This document shows positions 18,484 through 27,700 of a stretch of DNA of 64,000 bases, piece after piece. A program made the position numbers and the translations under genes. Within the stretch, counting starts at the first letter, position 1. Every line of letters starts with the position of its first letter. Source of the stretch: Paenibacillus sp. RC334 (lineage in GTDB: Bacteria > Bacillota > Bacilli > Paenibacillales > Paenibacillaceae); contig NZ_CP125370.1 of NCBI RefSeq assembly GCF_030034735.1, forward strand, positions 5,751,001 to 5,815,000, in the 5' to 3' direction. The notes beneath the pieces are model-generated. The model was not told the DNA's origin and searched no databases. It saw only the letters and a program-made list of their open reading frames with translations.

Positions 18484-18945
18484 TTAATATTCTCTTTTAA
18501 TTGCAAAAAACGAACCCCGAATTGTTCCAGCTAGTTTTGACTTCTGCCTGGCAAACTTAAACTTCCCTTCTAGCTCCTTTGGTACCTCCATCCCCTCAGA
18601 AAGCTTAAAACCAACGGCCCGCTTCTTAGGGTCACCAACCGTATACATGACGTTGACCTCAAGACCATCCTCATAAAAGACGTAAGCAAATTTAATATTT
18701 TCAACTTGAAAACGTGACGTTTCTAAAGGTTTGGCCACAAACTCAATATCACGCTCTTTCAGAACTCGGTTCACATAATCAAGGGTCTCCTGACTTTCAC
18801 TAGCTGACACAACCGTAAATTCATGCTTGTATTTGTTCATAAAGTAACGGGCTTCATTAGCACGCAAGCCAGCAAGCGCTTCTACTACAGGTGAAGACTC
18901 TAAACCAACCGTAGACACATTAGTAAAATCAACGATATAGGACAT
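18484..18945 (-). CDS. uncharacterised 153-aa protein (copy 2 of 3)
   Basis: This differs from copy 1 (10891-11352) at only about 8 residues and keeps the same AAGGAG spacing, so ATG at 18945 is chosen. It lies directly upstream of an SMI1/KNR4-type gene copy in coordinate order, without the methyltransferase found between them in copy 1. Function unknown. Confidence 0.7.
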   Translation of the reverse strand: MSYIVDFTNVSTVGLESSPVVEALAGLRANEARYFMNKYKHEFTVVSASESQETLDYVNRVLKERDIEFVAKPLETSRFQVENIKFAYVFYEDGLEVNVMYTVGDPKKRAVGFKLSEGMEVPKELEGKFKFARQKSKLAGTIRGSFFAIKREY

Positions 18946-19035
18946 TTCCATCTCTCCTTTTATCTCATTATTTCCAAAAAAACTTGCCGCTACTCAATAG
19001 GCTCAAATCTACTAACGGGATCATCTAGACCTTCC

Positions 19036-20370
19036 TCACGATTCGTCTTTGTCGAAATAATCATCTGGCAAATGTAGTTCTCGCAAACAACCCATAAATT
19101 TTTCTCTGAATTTCGGATCTCTTTGATATTTCGGCCATACCGCCTTATAGTAAGGCAGCAACTTCTCATGTGGAATAATGCCCCAGTACAAAATTAAGTT
19201 ATTCATAACCTGCGGGCCGCCCCCCATCAACATCTGTTCAATGATCTGCCAGCCTCCCAGCTTGTTTTCGCAACTGCGCGCGGCATAGATGGCCGTGGTT
19301 TGCATTTTCGGGTCGGCGTGACACAAGAAAGGCGCAAAGTTCTGGAGAGTAATCCCACCGTAATCTTCCAAGATATACCCTGCATAACGCAACGTTTCCG
19401 GGTCGTGAATCCTGTCAAGCCTTTGCAAGATCACTGAAATACATTCCGTTAAATCCGCAGTTTTACTGGAAGCATGTAGAATCTGTAAAGCTTGCAGAAA
19501 ATCCTCATGCCCATCCGATTGCAACAGCTCCAGAAGATATTTTCTACCCGCGTCAAAAGAAGTTTTGCAGATTAGCCAAATGGCTGCGGTCCGATTTTTT
19601 GGGCTTTGCTCCGCAATATTTTTCAAAAAACCAAGGGTTGGCTGAGATATTTTCTTAAACTTGGACATTCCATCAAGCGCTTTTGCTTGGATTTCTTCGT
19701 TTGGAGCGCTCTGATAAATCTGGATCAGCACATTCTCATCACCCGGTATTCGACTGCCAAACCACCCGATATCATAATCCAGAATAATTTCATCCAGCCA
19801 GCGCTCGTACCAGTCCAGAAAGCTGTCTTCATAGACAAAGAAAAAGGGATGATCGGGATGAAAATCGGAGGTGTACACAATTCTCCCCCTATGTTTCCCT
19901 TCAAGTACGAGATACATTTCGTATTCGCAGCCTTGGGTACCTATGCACAACATGCCGCCCAGCACCTTATTACAGGTGTCGTCGTATTCCTCATCGGGGA
20001 TGTCCTCATCCTTGGTCAGGGGCTCAATTAGATGGTTCCATTCCTCTTTGGTCATCCCGGGATGCAGAACGGATTTTGCAAGGAGTGCCTGGCGCTCGGT
20101 ATAGGAAGCTGCCTTTTCAATCGGATAAATTCCATAATAGGGTCCGGCGCCTCCGTTGCCGACTTTCGTTAAAAACTGCGCGTAAGGCTCAGGAAGAGTG
20201 ACCTGATTATGGGCCTGCCAGTCCGCCAGCTCTTTTGCTGTAAGCTTCTCATTAACCTTGTATTGATGTGAGGATGCTCCGAACACCGAGAAAGCCGTGT
20301 CTTTGCGCATGGCTTGATTCAGTTTATTTTTTATTCGATCCAGTTGCGTTTCTTTCTTCCCAAACCACAT
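19036..20370 (-). CDS. SMI1/KNR4 (SUKH)-like protein (copy 2)
   Basis: This 444-aa protein is about 95% identical to the one at 12217-13551, with the same SUKH-like N-terminal half and HEAT-like C-terminal half. The AGGAGGG site and about 150 bp upstream are also duplicated. Differences cluster in the first helical repeats ('SKFKKISQPTLGFLKN' against 'FKFKKLFQPTLVFLKI'). It sits alone with the 153-aa gene in a 2.3-kb interval between repeats 6 and 7. Confidence 0.75.
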   Translation of the reverse strand: MWFGKKETQLDRIKNKLNQAMRKDTAFSVFGASSHQYKVNEKLTAKELADWQAHNQVTLPEPYAQFLTKVGNGGAGPYYGIYPIEKAASYTERQALLAKSVLHPGMTKEEWNHLIEPLTKDEDIPDEEYDDTCNKVLGGMLCIGTQGCEYEMYLVLEGKHRGRIVYTSDFHPDHPFFFVYEDSFLDWYERWLDEIILDYDIGWFGSRIPGDENVLIQIYQSAPNEEIQAKALDGMSKFKKISQPTLGFLKNIAEQSPKNRTAAIWLICKTSFDAGRKYLLELLQSDGHEDFLQALQILHASSKTADLTECISVILQRLDRIHDPETLRYAGYILEDYGGITLQNFAPFLCHADPKMQTTAIYAARSCENKLGGWQIIEQMLMGGGPQVMNNLILYWGIIPHEKLLPYYKAVWPKYQRDPKFREKFMGCLRELHLPDDYFDKDES

Positions 20371-20671
20371 ATTGAACCCTCCTGTTGACTATAGCCAGGT
20401 TTCCTTTGTTTGCTTATCCAGCAATTTTATTATTTTTTCTAAGGGCCTTACCTCTTTAGAATTATATGTATCTTAAGTAGGTCTTTACCAGTATACAACT
20501 GGTGCAGCAAACAGCTTGGACTACTGTCAATAGAGTGGACACCCCAAGTGGAGAATTTCAAGCGAGCCGATTCGTTTCCATTATAAAAGCATGTAATATA
20601 TTCGAAATCTGCTTTCTTACTTAAAGTTTAACAAACTTATCTAAAAAATGCGTATACATTTCCCTAACTAT
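20371..20671. other. gap: duplicated upstream region, then a possible IS end remnant
   Basis: The first ~150 bp copies the upstream region of the SMI1-like gene. From about 20521 the sequence changes to 'CTGTCAATAGAGTGGACACC', which looks like the terminus of an IS3-type element, but no transposase follows. Confidence 0.3.
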
Positions 20672-20741
20672 TCGCTTCTGATAAGGTTCTCCGCGCTGTC
20701 TGTAACAGCAAGTTTTAGGACCATCCTTTGTCGGATGGCCC
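20672..20741 (-). repeat. rlmH-tail att-like repeat 7 plus hairpin (degenerate)
   Basis: It reads Gly-Glu-Pro-Tyr-Gln-Lys without a stop codon, so the rlmH end would not be restored by this copy. The flank 'CTGTCTGTAACAGCAAG' and the inverted repeat GGACCATCC / GGATGGCCC (20718-20741) match repeats 4 and 6. Confidence 0.6.
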
Positions 20742-20810
20742 TACTTTGTAATCACATACGTTTAAACCATCAAGCACCATCGAACGCCAAGCTTATCAAC
20801 AAACGACCAG

Positions 20811-21458
20811 TTAAACCCAGTCTTCGCTTTCATTAGCGAATCTTTGTAAATCATTCATAAAAACAGATGCATGGTAGCCATCGCAAACAGAATGATGAAT
20901 TTGTAAAGAGACAGGCAGGAATAATTCATTATTCACTTGGGAGTATTTTCCGCCAGTTATTATTGGTAAGAGAAAGTTTCCACCATTATTAATATTTAAG
21001 TTAAACGCTTTAAAAGAACTCCAAGGAATCATAGATATCGGAATATTATTATCTGGTATAGGTTCTTTTGGAAATAAACTACCTGTACCATTGTATTTTC
21101 GGACATCCTTTTCATACTGAAAATGAAACTCTGAAAAATTATTCATATTTGGCGACCAAATGGCTGAAAATGTATGCGTCCTATTGTCAAAAATAGTATA
21201 ACAAGGACAAATCTCTGCCCAATAACCTAAATTACCCTCTGAGTTAAAACACGTTCTAAATTCTCTGTGAGAATTAACTATTCTTGTAACCATAAAAATA
21301 AACGCAGGATATAGCTTATATCCCTTTTTCTTTAAGTTCTTCATTAGAACAGTAATATTAATTTCATTCGTCATACTGAATGTTGTCTGTTGTTGTAAAT
21401 AATGTTCAAAGTATTCTTTTCGATACCAATTGTCACGATTAATAATACTGAATTTCAA
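20811..21458 (-). CDS. cat: type A chloramphenicol O-acetyltransferase
   Basis: This 215-aa protein acetylates the 3-hydroxyl of chloramphenicol with acetyl-CoA; the enzyme is a cytosolic trimer. The active-site stretch 'QIHHSVCDGYH' (HHxxxDGxH) is intact, as are 'YPAFIFMVTRIVNSHREFR' and 'IPWSSFKAFNLNI'. Length is normal. I chose TTG at 21458, 8 nt after GGGGG and matching the usual CatA start; a TTG at 21464 is only 2 nt from that site. A leader peptide and hairpin upstream indicate inducible translation. It is the only gene in the 20672-22021 interval. Confidence 0.9.
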   Translation of the reverse strand: MKFSIINRDNWYRKEYFEHYLQQQTTFSMTNEINITVLMKNLKKKGYKLYPAFIFMVTRIVNSHREFRTCFNSEGNLGYWAEICPCYTIFDNRTHTFSAIWSPNMNNFSEFHFQYEKDVRKYNGTGSLFPKEPIPDNNIPISMIPWSSFKAFNLNINNGGNFLLPIITGGKYSQVNNELFLPVSLQIHHSVCDGYHASVFMNDLQRFANESEDWV

Positions 21459-21466
21459 CTTCAACG

Positions 21467-21498
21467 CCCCCTAATATAATTTATTTAATATTAGGAGG
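21467..21498 (-). promoter_or_regulatory. cat translational attenuator hairpin
   Basis: The arms CCCCCTAATAT (21467-21477) and ATATTAGGAGG (21488-21498) pair at 10 of 11 positions across a 10-nt loop. In the minus-strand transcript the second arm contains the cat Shine-Dalgarno (GGGGG), so folding would hide it. This matches drug-inducible cat genes of Gram-positives, where a ribosome stalled on the leader opens the hairpin. Confidence 0.75.
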
Positions 21499-21520
21499 CT
21501 ACTTTCACTGCTTTTTTCAT
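21491..21520 (-). CDS. cat leader peptide
   Basis: ATG at 21520 begins MKKAVKVAS-stop, nine codons, with an AAGGAT site upstream. The stop codon lies in the first arm of the attenuator hairpin, as expected for cat leaders where stalling melts the stem. Confidence 0.65.
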   Translation of the reverse strand: MKKAVKVAS

Positions 21521-21540
21521 ATCAGTCATCCTTTTTAATA

Positions 21541-22020
21541 TTTTATGCCATTATATCATCAAGTATATCTAACACCCTCTGAGCCATCTTTCACAGGCAG
21601 CTCTCTCACTGGAGTAGCGCCTAGCCTTTATTGCATAACTTACAACAAGTCCATTTTTATATCAGCCTTTCCATGAATTAAATGTAGTCGCTAGCATTGT
21701 CTGTATAGTTTTCAGGGTTTGGCGATTGATAAGTTACCAGGCACAAGCTCAGTGTCTACAAATTCCTTCAATAACCGTGCTTGCTCGTATTCCCCCATGT
21801 AACTTTTGAACCAATCAACCTAAGAATATGATTGGCATTGACGATGCTCATCAATACCAAAAGCTACATCATCCCACTTAAACGACCACCTGCTCAAAGC
21901 AGGTTGATTTTGACATGAATGTCAACGACTAAAGTCGTTACCTAAGACTAAAGTTCTTCTGAAAGTCCATACGCTGAAGCGCATTGGTATTGAAATTCGT
22001 AGCTCTTATTATTTTTCGCC
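21541..22020. other. gap upstream of cat with gene remnants
   Basis: No intact gene. The minus strand near 21720-21810 carries an open stretch including 'SYMGEYEQARLLKEFVD' that looks like the tail of a lost gene of unknown family. A short hairpin ACGACT / AGTCGT lies near 21929-21943. Confidence 0.3.
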
Positions 22021-22103
22021 CTACTTATGATACGGTTCAGCTTACGTCTCTATCAGCGAAATTGCTAAAGGAGCTGCATCTGTCAGCTCTTTTAGCAATT
22101 TCG
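22021..22103 (-). repeat. rlmH-tail att-like repeat 8 plus long hairpin
   Basis: Bases 22021-22041 encode Ala-Glu-Pro-Tyr-His-Lys-stop on the minus strand. The right flank resembles repeat 5. A 20-bp stem with one mismatch (22057-22076 with 22084-22103, 7-nt loop) lies between it and the stop of the oxidase gene. Confidence 0.7.
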
Positions 22104-22120
22104 ATCTGGTGTGCATATTG

Positions 22121-23500
22121 TCATTTTCCGACCTGTTTATCCACTGGAATACTCTGAGCAAAACGAAACACATTATGAGGATCGTACTTTCGTTTCACCT
22201 GCTTCAATCTGCCAAAGTTCACGCCATAATACGCCTTGGGCCAGTTCTTAATCTGCAGATCGGGAAAATTCACATAATCCCCTTTAACAAAGGGACGTAA
22301 CGCTCTGCGAAACCTTTCCACCCACTGAATATTCCGCTCCTGCTCCCCATTGTTTCTCCAGCGGGCTGACAGTTCGTAGATTGTCTCAGCCTTCCGATGA
22401 GGATAGGCCGTTGCAGTAGGCGATACTCGACTCACCGCGCTTCCTGCACCACCTAAGCTTTGACTCCACACGCTAGAATGTCTGTTGGGTGCTTTGGATA
22501 AAAAGTCACGTATAATTCGTACTCCTACAGGCGGCAAAGCTTGGAACCCGTAGGCCCCGGTTATTTTAAACTTCGGTTCCAAATTCAGGTCCGATTCGGC
22601 AAAAAATTTGGTTGCTTCAATAAAAGGTACTGTCTTCACCATCACCTTCACCGGAGTGCCTGCTCGCAAGAGCGGTCTAATCAATCGACGCAGCTCCTCT
22701 GCACCGCCAAGCAATTGCCCGGTAGATACAATGGTTCCCACCTGCTTGGCAGCCACCTCAATTGTTGAGGTTAAGCGGTTCGTGACAGACGGGGCCCAGC
22801 GCTGCCAAGTTGGTAACACCTTCTCAAGGTCACTCCATTTCCATGTAATACTGTAAATAGATACCGATGAAATCGGCCTAACCCGAAATGTATATTCTGT
22901 AGCAACACCAAAGTTCCCTCCCCCTCCGCCTCGTGATGCCCACAACAGATCGGAATGTTTCTTCCGGTTTGCCACAATCGTCCTTGCCCCATACCTTCCC
23001 GAAGCTACGACCATCTTCACTTGTTTCAAGTTATCGCACGTAAGTCCATATTTGCGGGAAAGAAGTCCAATGCCTCCTCCCAAGGTAAGCCCAGCTACGC
23101 CTACGTCGGGCGCAGTCCCCGCCGGAATGGCCACACGCTTATCCCACAGCTTTTTGTACACACGGGCAAGTGGATTTCCCGTTTGTACAATGGCCACTCT
23201 ATTTTTTCGATCAACCTTAACCTTATTCATCTCGCTCACATCAATAATAATGCCGCCATTTACAGCCGAGAAGCCTTCATAGCTATGCCGCCCGCTGCGC
23301 ACTCGCAGACGTATGCCCCGCTCACGAGCCCATTTGACTGCGTTGATCACATCCTGAGTCCGTTGGCAAAAAACAATGACCCTTGGAAATTTGGAAAAGC
23401 GCCTATTGAACTCCATTCTGGCCGTATTGTATGACGGATTACCCGGAATTACGATCCTTCCGGTTAATCGTGTACTTTTCTTTTGCAACTTTTGTGCCAT
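22121..23500 (-). CDS. FAD-linked oxidase, berberine-bridge (BBE) type
   Basis: This 459-aa protein has an FAD-binding type 4 domain (about residues 38-210) and a C-terminal BBE segment, 'YYGVNFGRLKQVKRKYDPHNVFRFAQSI'. His in 'RSGRHSYEG' near residue 71 is the usual covalent FAD ligand. The second ligand, normally Cys in a G-x-C-P-x-V-G motif, is Ala here ('GTAPDVGVAG'), so FAD is probably bound by one covalent bond, as in YgaK-like proteins. Such enzymes oxidise sugars or secondary metabolites. The gene is isolated, with no biosynthetic neighbours. Confidence 0.85.
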   Translation of the reverse strand: MAQKLQKKSTRLTGRIVIPGNPSYNTARMEFNRRFSKFPRVIVFCQRTQDVINAVKWARERGIRLRVRSGRHSYEGFSAVNGGIIIDVSEMNKVKVDRKNRVAIVQTGNPLARVYKKLWDKRVAIPAGTAPDVGVAGLTLGGGIGLLSRKYGLTCDNLKQVKMVVASGRYGARTIVANRKKHSDLLWASRGGGGGNFGVATEYTFRVRPISSVSIYSITWKWSDLEKVLPTWQRWAPSVTNRLTSTIEVAAKQVGTIVSTGQLLGGAEELRRLIRPLLRAGTPVKVMVKTVPFIEATKFFAESDLNLEPKFKITGAYGFQALPPVGVRIIRDFLSKAPNRHSSVWSQSLGGAGSAVSRVSPTATAYPHRKAETIYELSARWRNNGEQERNIQWVERFRRALRPFVKGDYVNFPDLQIKNWPKAYYGVNFGRLKQVKRKYDPHNVFRFAQSIPVDKQVGK

Positions 23501-23905
23501 CTACTTTACACCATCCCTGCTCATGACATAAGCCTTTCTCATCAACTTATTTCTATGTAGGGACACCTGTCCTAGTAACGGCAAACGCCCAGTTTATATC
23601 GTAAAAGTAGAACAAAGACGTGGTAGGTGTATAAGTTCTTCATTCATCAGGTAGCCCACCTTTTGCTCAATCAATCCTGTAATAAACCTCCTTTAAGTAA
23701 AACTATTTAAGAGCTGCACATCTTACAGAGCATTTAAATGTAGTATACTGTAGTATTCTTCACTAATTTCCTAGATTCTACAGGTGGCTAACATGACTAA
23801 TAAGGGATGATCCATTTCCTTGTCTGTATGAAGAGGATATGCTGGAGGTGCATTTGCTTAAGGAACGAAACGGTGGCGTCAGATGGAGAGATTGGTCACA
23901 AAAAA
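23501..23905. other. gap between oxidase and sortase operon
   Basis: I see no gene. 'GTAACGGCAAACG' near 23574 recalls the flank of the att-like repeats, but no rlmH-like core is beside it. Confidence 0.4.
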
Positions 23906-23942
23906 ATAGAAGAGAGGCACTAATGCCCTGCCTCTCTTCTAT
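23906..23942 (-). terminator. terminator of the adhesin-sortase operon
   Basis: A perfect 14-bp stem (ATAGAAGAGAGGCA with TGCCTCTCTTCTAT, 9-nt loop) is followed on the minus strand by seven T. It lies 39 bp after the sortase stop. Confidence 0.9.
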
Positions 23943-23981
23943 AACGCATATGAAGCAGCTTGACACCGTGTTTCAATATCG

Positions 23982-24761
23982 TCATTTACGCTTTCGGGCG
24001 ATCACCGCTAACCGGCCGTCCTCGGTTGAGTATTCACACGTAGACAGTACAATAAGCTTGTCGCCATATCGGGCTGTCACGCCCGTATCGTAAAGAGCGA
24101 GTTTTTTGATGTTCTGAATATATGAGTCAAACTCGGCGGGCGTACTTACCTTCTCAATCTGGTAGTATTTAAAAACGTCGTCCGATTTGCGATAAACTTT
24201 TGACAGAATAACGGCAACAATTTCATACTCTTCCTTTTCGTAAAGCGTGCTGAACTGGAACGTAGCATGCTCTTTATAAAAGCTTTCGTTCTTGTACTTC
24301 ATTAAATCTTTAAACATCCAGCCGCTTTTCATGTGGTGTCCGTGAATCAGCAAAATGTCCGAACCGTTGGTCCGGCTATGCGCGTCCAAAAAGGGGAGGC
24401 CCCCTTTGTTTTCCTTTTTATCGAAATCATGATTGAGATAGTACTCCGCATCCTGTGGATTCTGCATGACTGGGTACTCAATTCGGGTGCCGTCAATCTT
24501 CAGCCAGCCGACGATGTCCGAGTTCCTCTCGTAAAGCTCTCGAAATTCGGGAAGCATAACCGGCTCATTCGCCTTATTGAACAAAAGGGAGGGGAATGCA
24601 TCCCCTCCGCCTTTGTCCGACCCTTCCTCCCAAACTTTTGTCAGCTCTTCGATTTTCTGCTGCTCGGCATAATCCCCCAGAAAGGTTCTCGCAATATTAA
24701 CGAGGGAAAATACCAACAGAAGGGAGGAAACGGCGATAAGAAACTTTTTAGTTTTGCTCAT
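23982..24761 (-). CDS. class B sortase
   Basis: This protein of about 259 residues is a membrane-anchored transpeptidase with an N-terminal signal-anchor (residues 5-28). The sortase fold starts at 'NSDIVGWLKIDGTRIEYPVMQ'. Catalytic His lies in 'LIHGHHMKSGWMF', Cys in 'LSTCEY' and Arg in 'GRLAVIAR'. The layout is of class B. ATG at 24761 with a purine-rich site is preferred; longer in-frame starts would overlap the adhesin. It starts 20 bp after the adhesin stop, so it is probably a dedicated sortase that anchors or polymerises it. Confidence 0.88.
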   Translation of the reverse strand: MSKTKKFLIAVSSLLLVFSLVNIARTFLGDYAEQQKIEELTKVWEEGSDKGGGDAFPSLLFNKANEPVMLPEFRELYERNSDIVGWLKIDGTRIEYPVMQNPQDAEYYLNHDFDKKENKGGLPFLDAHSRTNGSDILLIHGHHMKSGWMFKDLMKYKNESFYKEHATFQFSTLYEKEEYEIVAVILSKVYRKSDDVFKYYQIEKVSTPAEFDSYIQNIKKLALYDTGVTARYGDKLIVLSTCEYSTEDGRLAVIARKRK

Positions 24762-24780
24762 TTTCTTACCGCCTTCCCGG

Positions 24781-27700
24781 TCACTGGATGTGCTTTTTCT
24801 TCTTGTTACCGAGTAGACAGAACCCAATCGTCATCAAGGACATCAGCGCCAAAACCATATAGAAGATTGGCGATACGCTGTTGTCTCCGGTTTTCGGAGC
24901 ATCGTCCAGCTCGTTGCCGACGTTGTCGGTTTCGTTGTTACCGTTATCGGTTTCGTTGTTACCGTTATCGGTTCCGCTGTTACCGTTGTCGGTTCCGCTG
25001 TTACCGTTGTCGGTTCCGTTGTTACCGTTGTCGGTTCCGTTGTTACCGTTGTCGGTTCCGTTGTTGCCGTTGTCGGTTCCGTTGTTGCCGTTGTCGGTTC
25101 CACTGTTGCCGTTGTCGGTTCCGTTGTTACCGTTGTCGGTTCCACTGTTGCCGTTGTCGGTTCCGTTGTTACCGTTGTCGGTTCCACTGTTGCCGTTGTC
25201 GGTTCCGTTGTTACCGTTGTCGGTTCCGTTGTTGCCGTTGTCGGTTCCACTGTTGCCGTTGTCGGTTCCGTTGTTACCGTTGTCGGTTCCGTTGTTGCCA
25301 TTGCCGGTTCCACTGTTACCGTTGCCGGAGTTGCCGCCGGAGCCGCCACCGGAACTGATCGGCTTCATTGGCACGTCGTATTTTATAATGTCAAAATCGA
25401 CAGAAATCGTATCACTCCGGTGCGTCTCGTATCCGTCCTTCGTTACGATCAGATAGTAATCCGCTTCAGGAAACACCATGTACGCATAGGAGCCATTTGC
25501 ATCGCTATCCTGCTCCGGGCTCTCGTTGTTGTGCGGTGGAAAATTCGGAACCGGAGGAAGCGTTACTTTCGTACCCGGAATGCGGCCGTTATCTCTATTC
25601 CGCTTCGTATCCGCATAATACAGTGTAACTTTGGCTCCGTCAATTTTCTTGCCAGTGATGGCATCTCCTGTCGTTTCATCATAAACCGTACCATAAGGGT
25701 CGACCAATTCCTCGGAAATATTCAGCTCTCCGTTAGCTTTCACGTCCAGTTGCGTCACTTTGAGGAGCAGTTCCTCGCCGGTCTCAGCTTTATAGCGAAC
25801 TTCCATTGTGTACTTCTGCTCGCTTAGCCCTTCCACAGAGAAAGTTCCGTTCGAAGCCATCGGAAACGCCTTAGGACGACCGTTCTCCTTAATATAATTG
25901 CCGTCCTTGTCCTTCAAATAGATATGCATCTGGTTGGTAAACGAATCGTGGAATAGCTCTTTTGCTCCATTCAGCTGCTTGAACAGAACGATCCCTACCG
26001 CCGTAATGTCCGCCGGAACGGTCTCGTCCGTCACGCTGCCGTCCACATTTGCTTTTTGCGTGAACTCGACAGGCACACCCTTCCCACCTACCTGATACCA
26101 CTTCGTATATGTGATCGTATAGTCGGTATCCGCTGCGGCTGGGACCGAATATTCACCCTTCTCATTTGTCTTCGTCTGAAGCTCCTTGCCTGTGTTCAGA
26201 TCGGTCACCGTGATGGGGGCATTCGGAATGACTTCTCCTGTGTTGTTATCACGCAGCACGCCTTCCAGATACGGGCGGGTATTGACAAAGTGTGCTTCGG
26301 CCGCTTTTTTCTGTGGAATGGTGCCTGTGCGAACGAGACTTTCAGGATCTGTCACATAGCCGTCTTTCGTATAATCATCCTGGGTCACCTTATACTGGAG
26401 ATATGTCGGAAGTCCTTGCACAATGAGCGTCTGGCCATCTGTAAGCTCGAAGGTCTCTCCGCTCTTGATCGTGCCCTTACTGCCATCCGACTTCACATAA
26501 GAGTAGGATTCGTTCGCTCTCTCGCCTGTGAAGGTGACTGTGTACTTGAACGGCTTCTTTTTGTCGTCGTCTTTGCCTTTAATCGTGTTGCTGATTAGCA
26601 AGTCGCCCTCCAAGACTCGCACGTTCGTAAACGGGGCATCTTTATCTTTTCCCTCCATGACTCCGGTATAATACCGTTCCTCAGGAATGGTCACGTATTC
26701 GTCGGCTGTGTATTCCTTCTGGGTAATTGTGTATTTCAGACCCTTAGGCAGACCCGAAATATCCAGTGTCTCTCCATCCTTGAGCTTGAAGGTATCGCGG
26801 GACTTGATCGTACCTGTGCCTCCGCCCGACTTCAAGTAAGAGTAGCTTCCATCCTTGCCTGCATCCTCAAAGACGACGGTGTACTCGAACACCTTCGTCT
26901 TGTCGCCGCCGTTGCCCATGACCGTATTGCTGACGGTCAGTTTGTTGACGGTCCGTTCATTGATGAAATCCGCCTTGTGGTCGCCTTTATTCACGATTGT
27001 GCCGGACAGCTCTCTCGTCTCCGGCGTGGTGATATAACCGTCAACGGTCGTATAATCGGCCTCTGTTACGGTATAGACCAGATCCGCAGGCAATATCGGG
27101 AGCGTCACAGATTCCCCGTGCTTGAGGATAATCTTATCTCCGCTCTTGATCGTGCCAAACGTATTATCCGGCTTCTTATAGGTGTACTTTCCGTCCTTGC
27201 CTTCGCCGGTAAAGGTCACGGTGTATTCAAATTCCTTGGAAGAATCGCTGCCGTTTCCTCCAACCTTATTGCTGATAGTCAGCTTTCCTTGCGCCGGCGT
27301 AGGTACGACCAGCGGATTATCAGAGGTTACTTTTACGCCATCTACCCAGATGGGCTTCCCGGGCGTATTCCCTACGTACACCTGATAAATTCTTGTAGTC
27401 GGCAACCATGTCGTTGTGTCAATATAAGTTTCCTTCAGCTCATAATACCCTGGATCTGGGAATAGCAGATTAAGTTTCCCTCCGCTATCGGTTGTTCCTT
27501 TGGCGATTTGAGTTCCATCGTCCTTCTTATAGAGCGTAAACTCTACGCCTTTTAGCGGATTGCCATTAGGATCCACCTTTTTCAGGGGCAGCAGGGCATT
27601 GGAGCTTGAACTGCCGGCTACGTCCGAACTGTCCAGCGTGCTTTCGCTTCTGGCACTGACAGATTTCAGATTGTCATCACCCTCCAGCTTTACCTCGTTG

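Noticed and set aside
21929..21943. Hairpin taken as an IS200/IS605 end
   Set aside because: Only a 6-bp stem and no TnpA or TnpB coding remnant nearby.
22955..23434. 159-aa plus-strand frame opposite the BBE oxidase
   Set aside because: Antisense of a well-supported gene, with no ribosome binding site and no recognisable domain.
23570..23590. GTAACGGCAAACG as another att flank
   Set aside because: No rlmH-like core is beside it and no hairpin follows.
24925..25302. Tandem 21-bp repeat considered as a CRISPR-like array
   Set aside because: The repeats are contiguous without spacers and are in frame with a coding sequence.
24843..25456. Long open frames on both strands across the adhesin stalk (Leu/Pro/Ser/Val-, Cys/Arg- and Thr/Glu-rich)
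   Set aside because: They are side effects of the 21-bp repeat, which has no stop in several frames. Only the minus-strand frame continues into a signal peptide and a wall-anchor.
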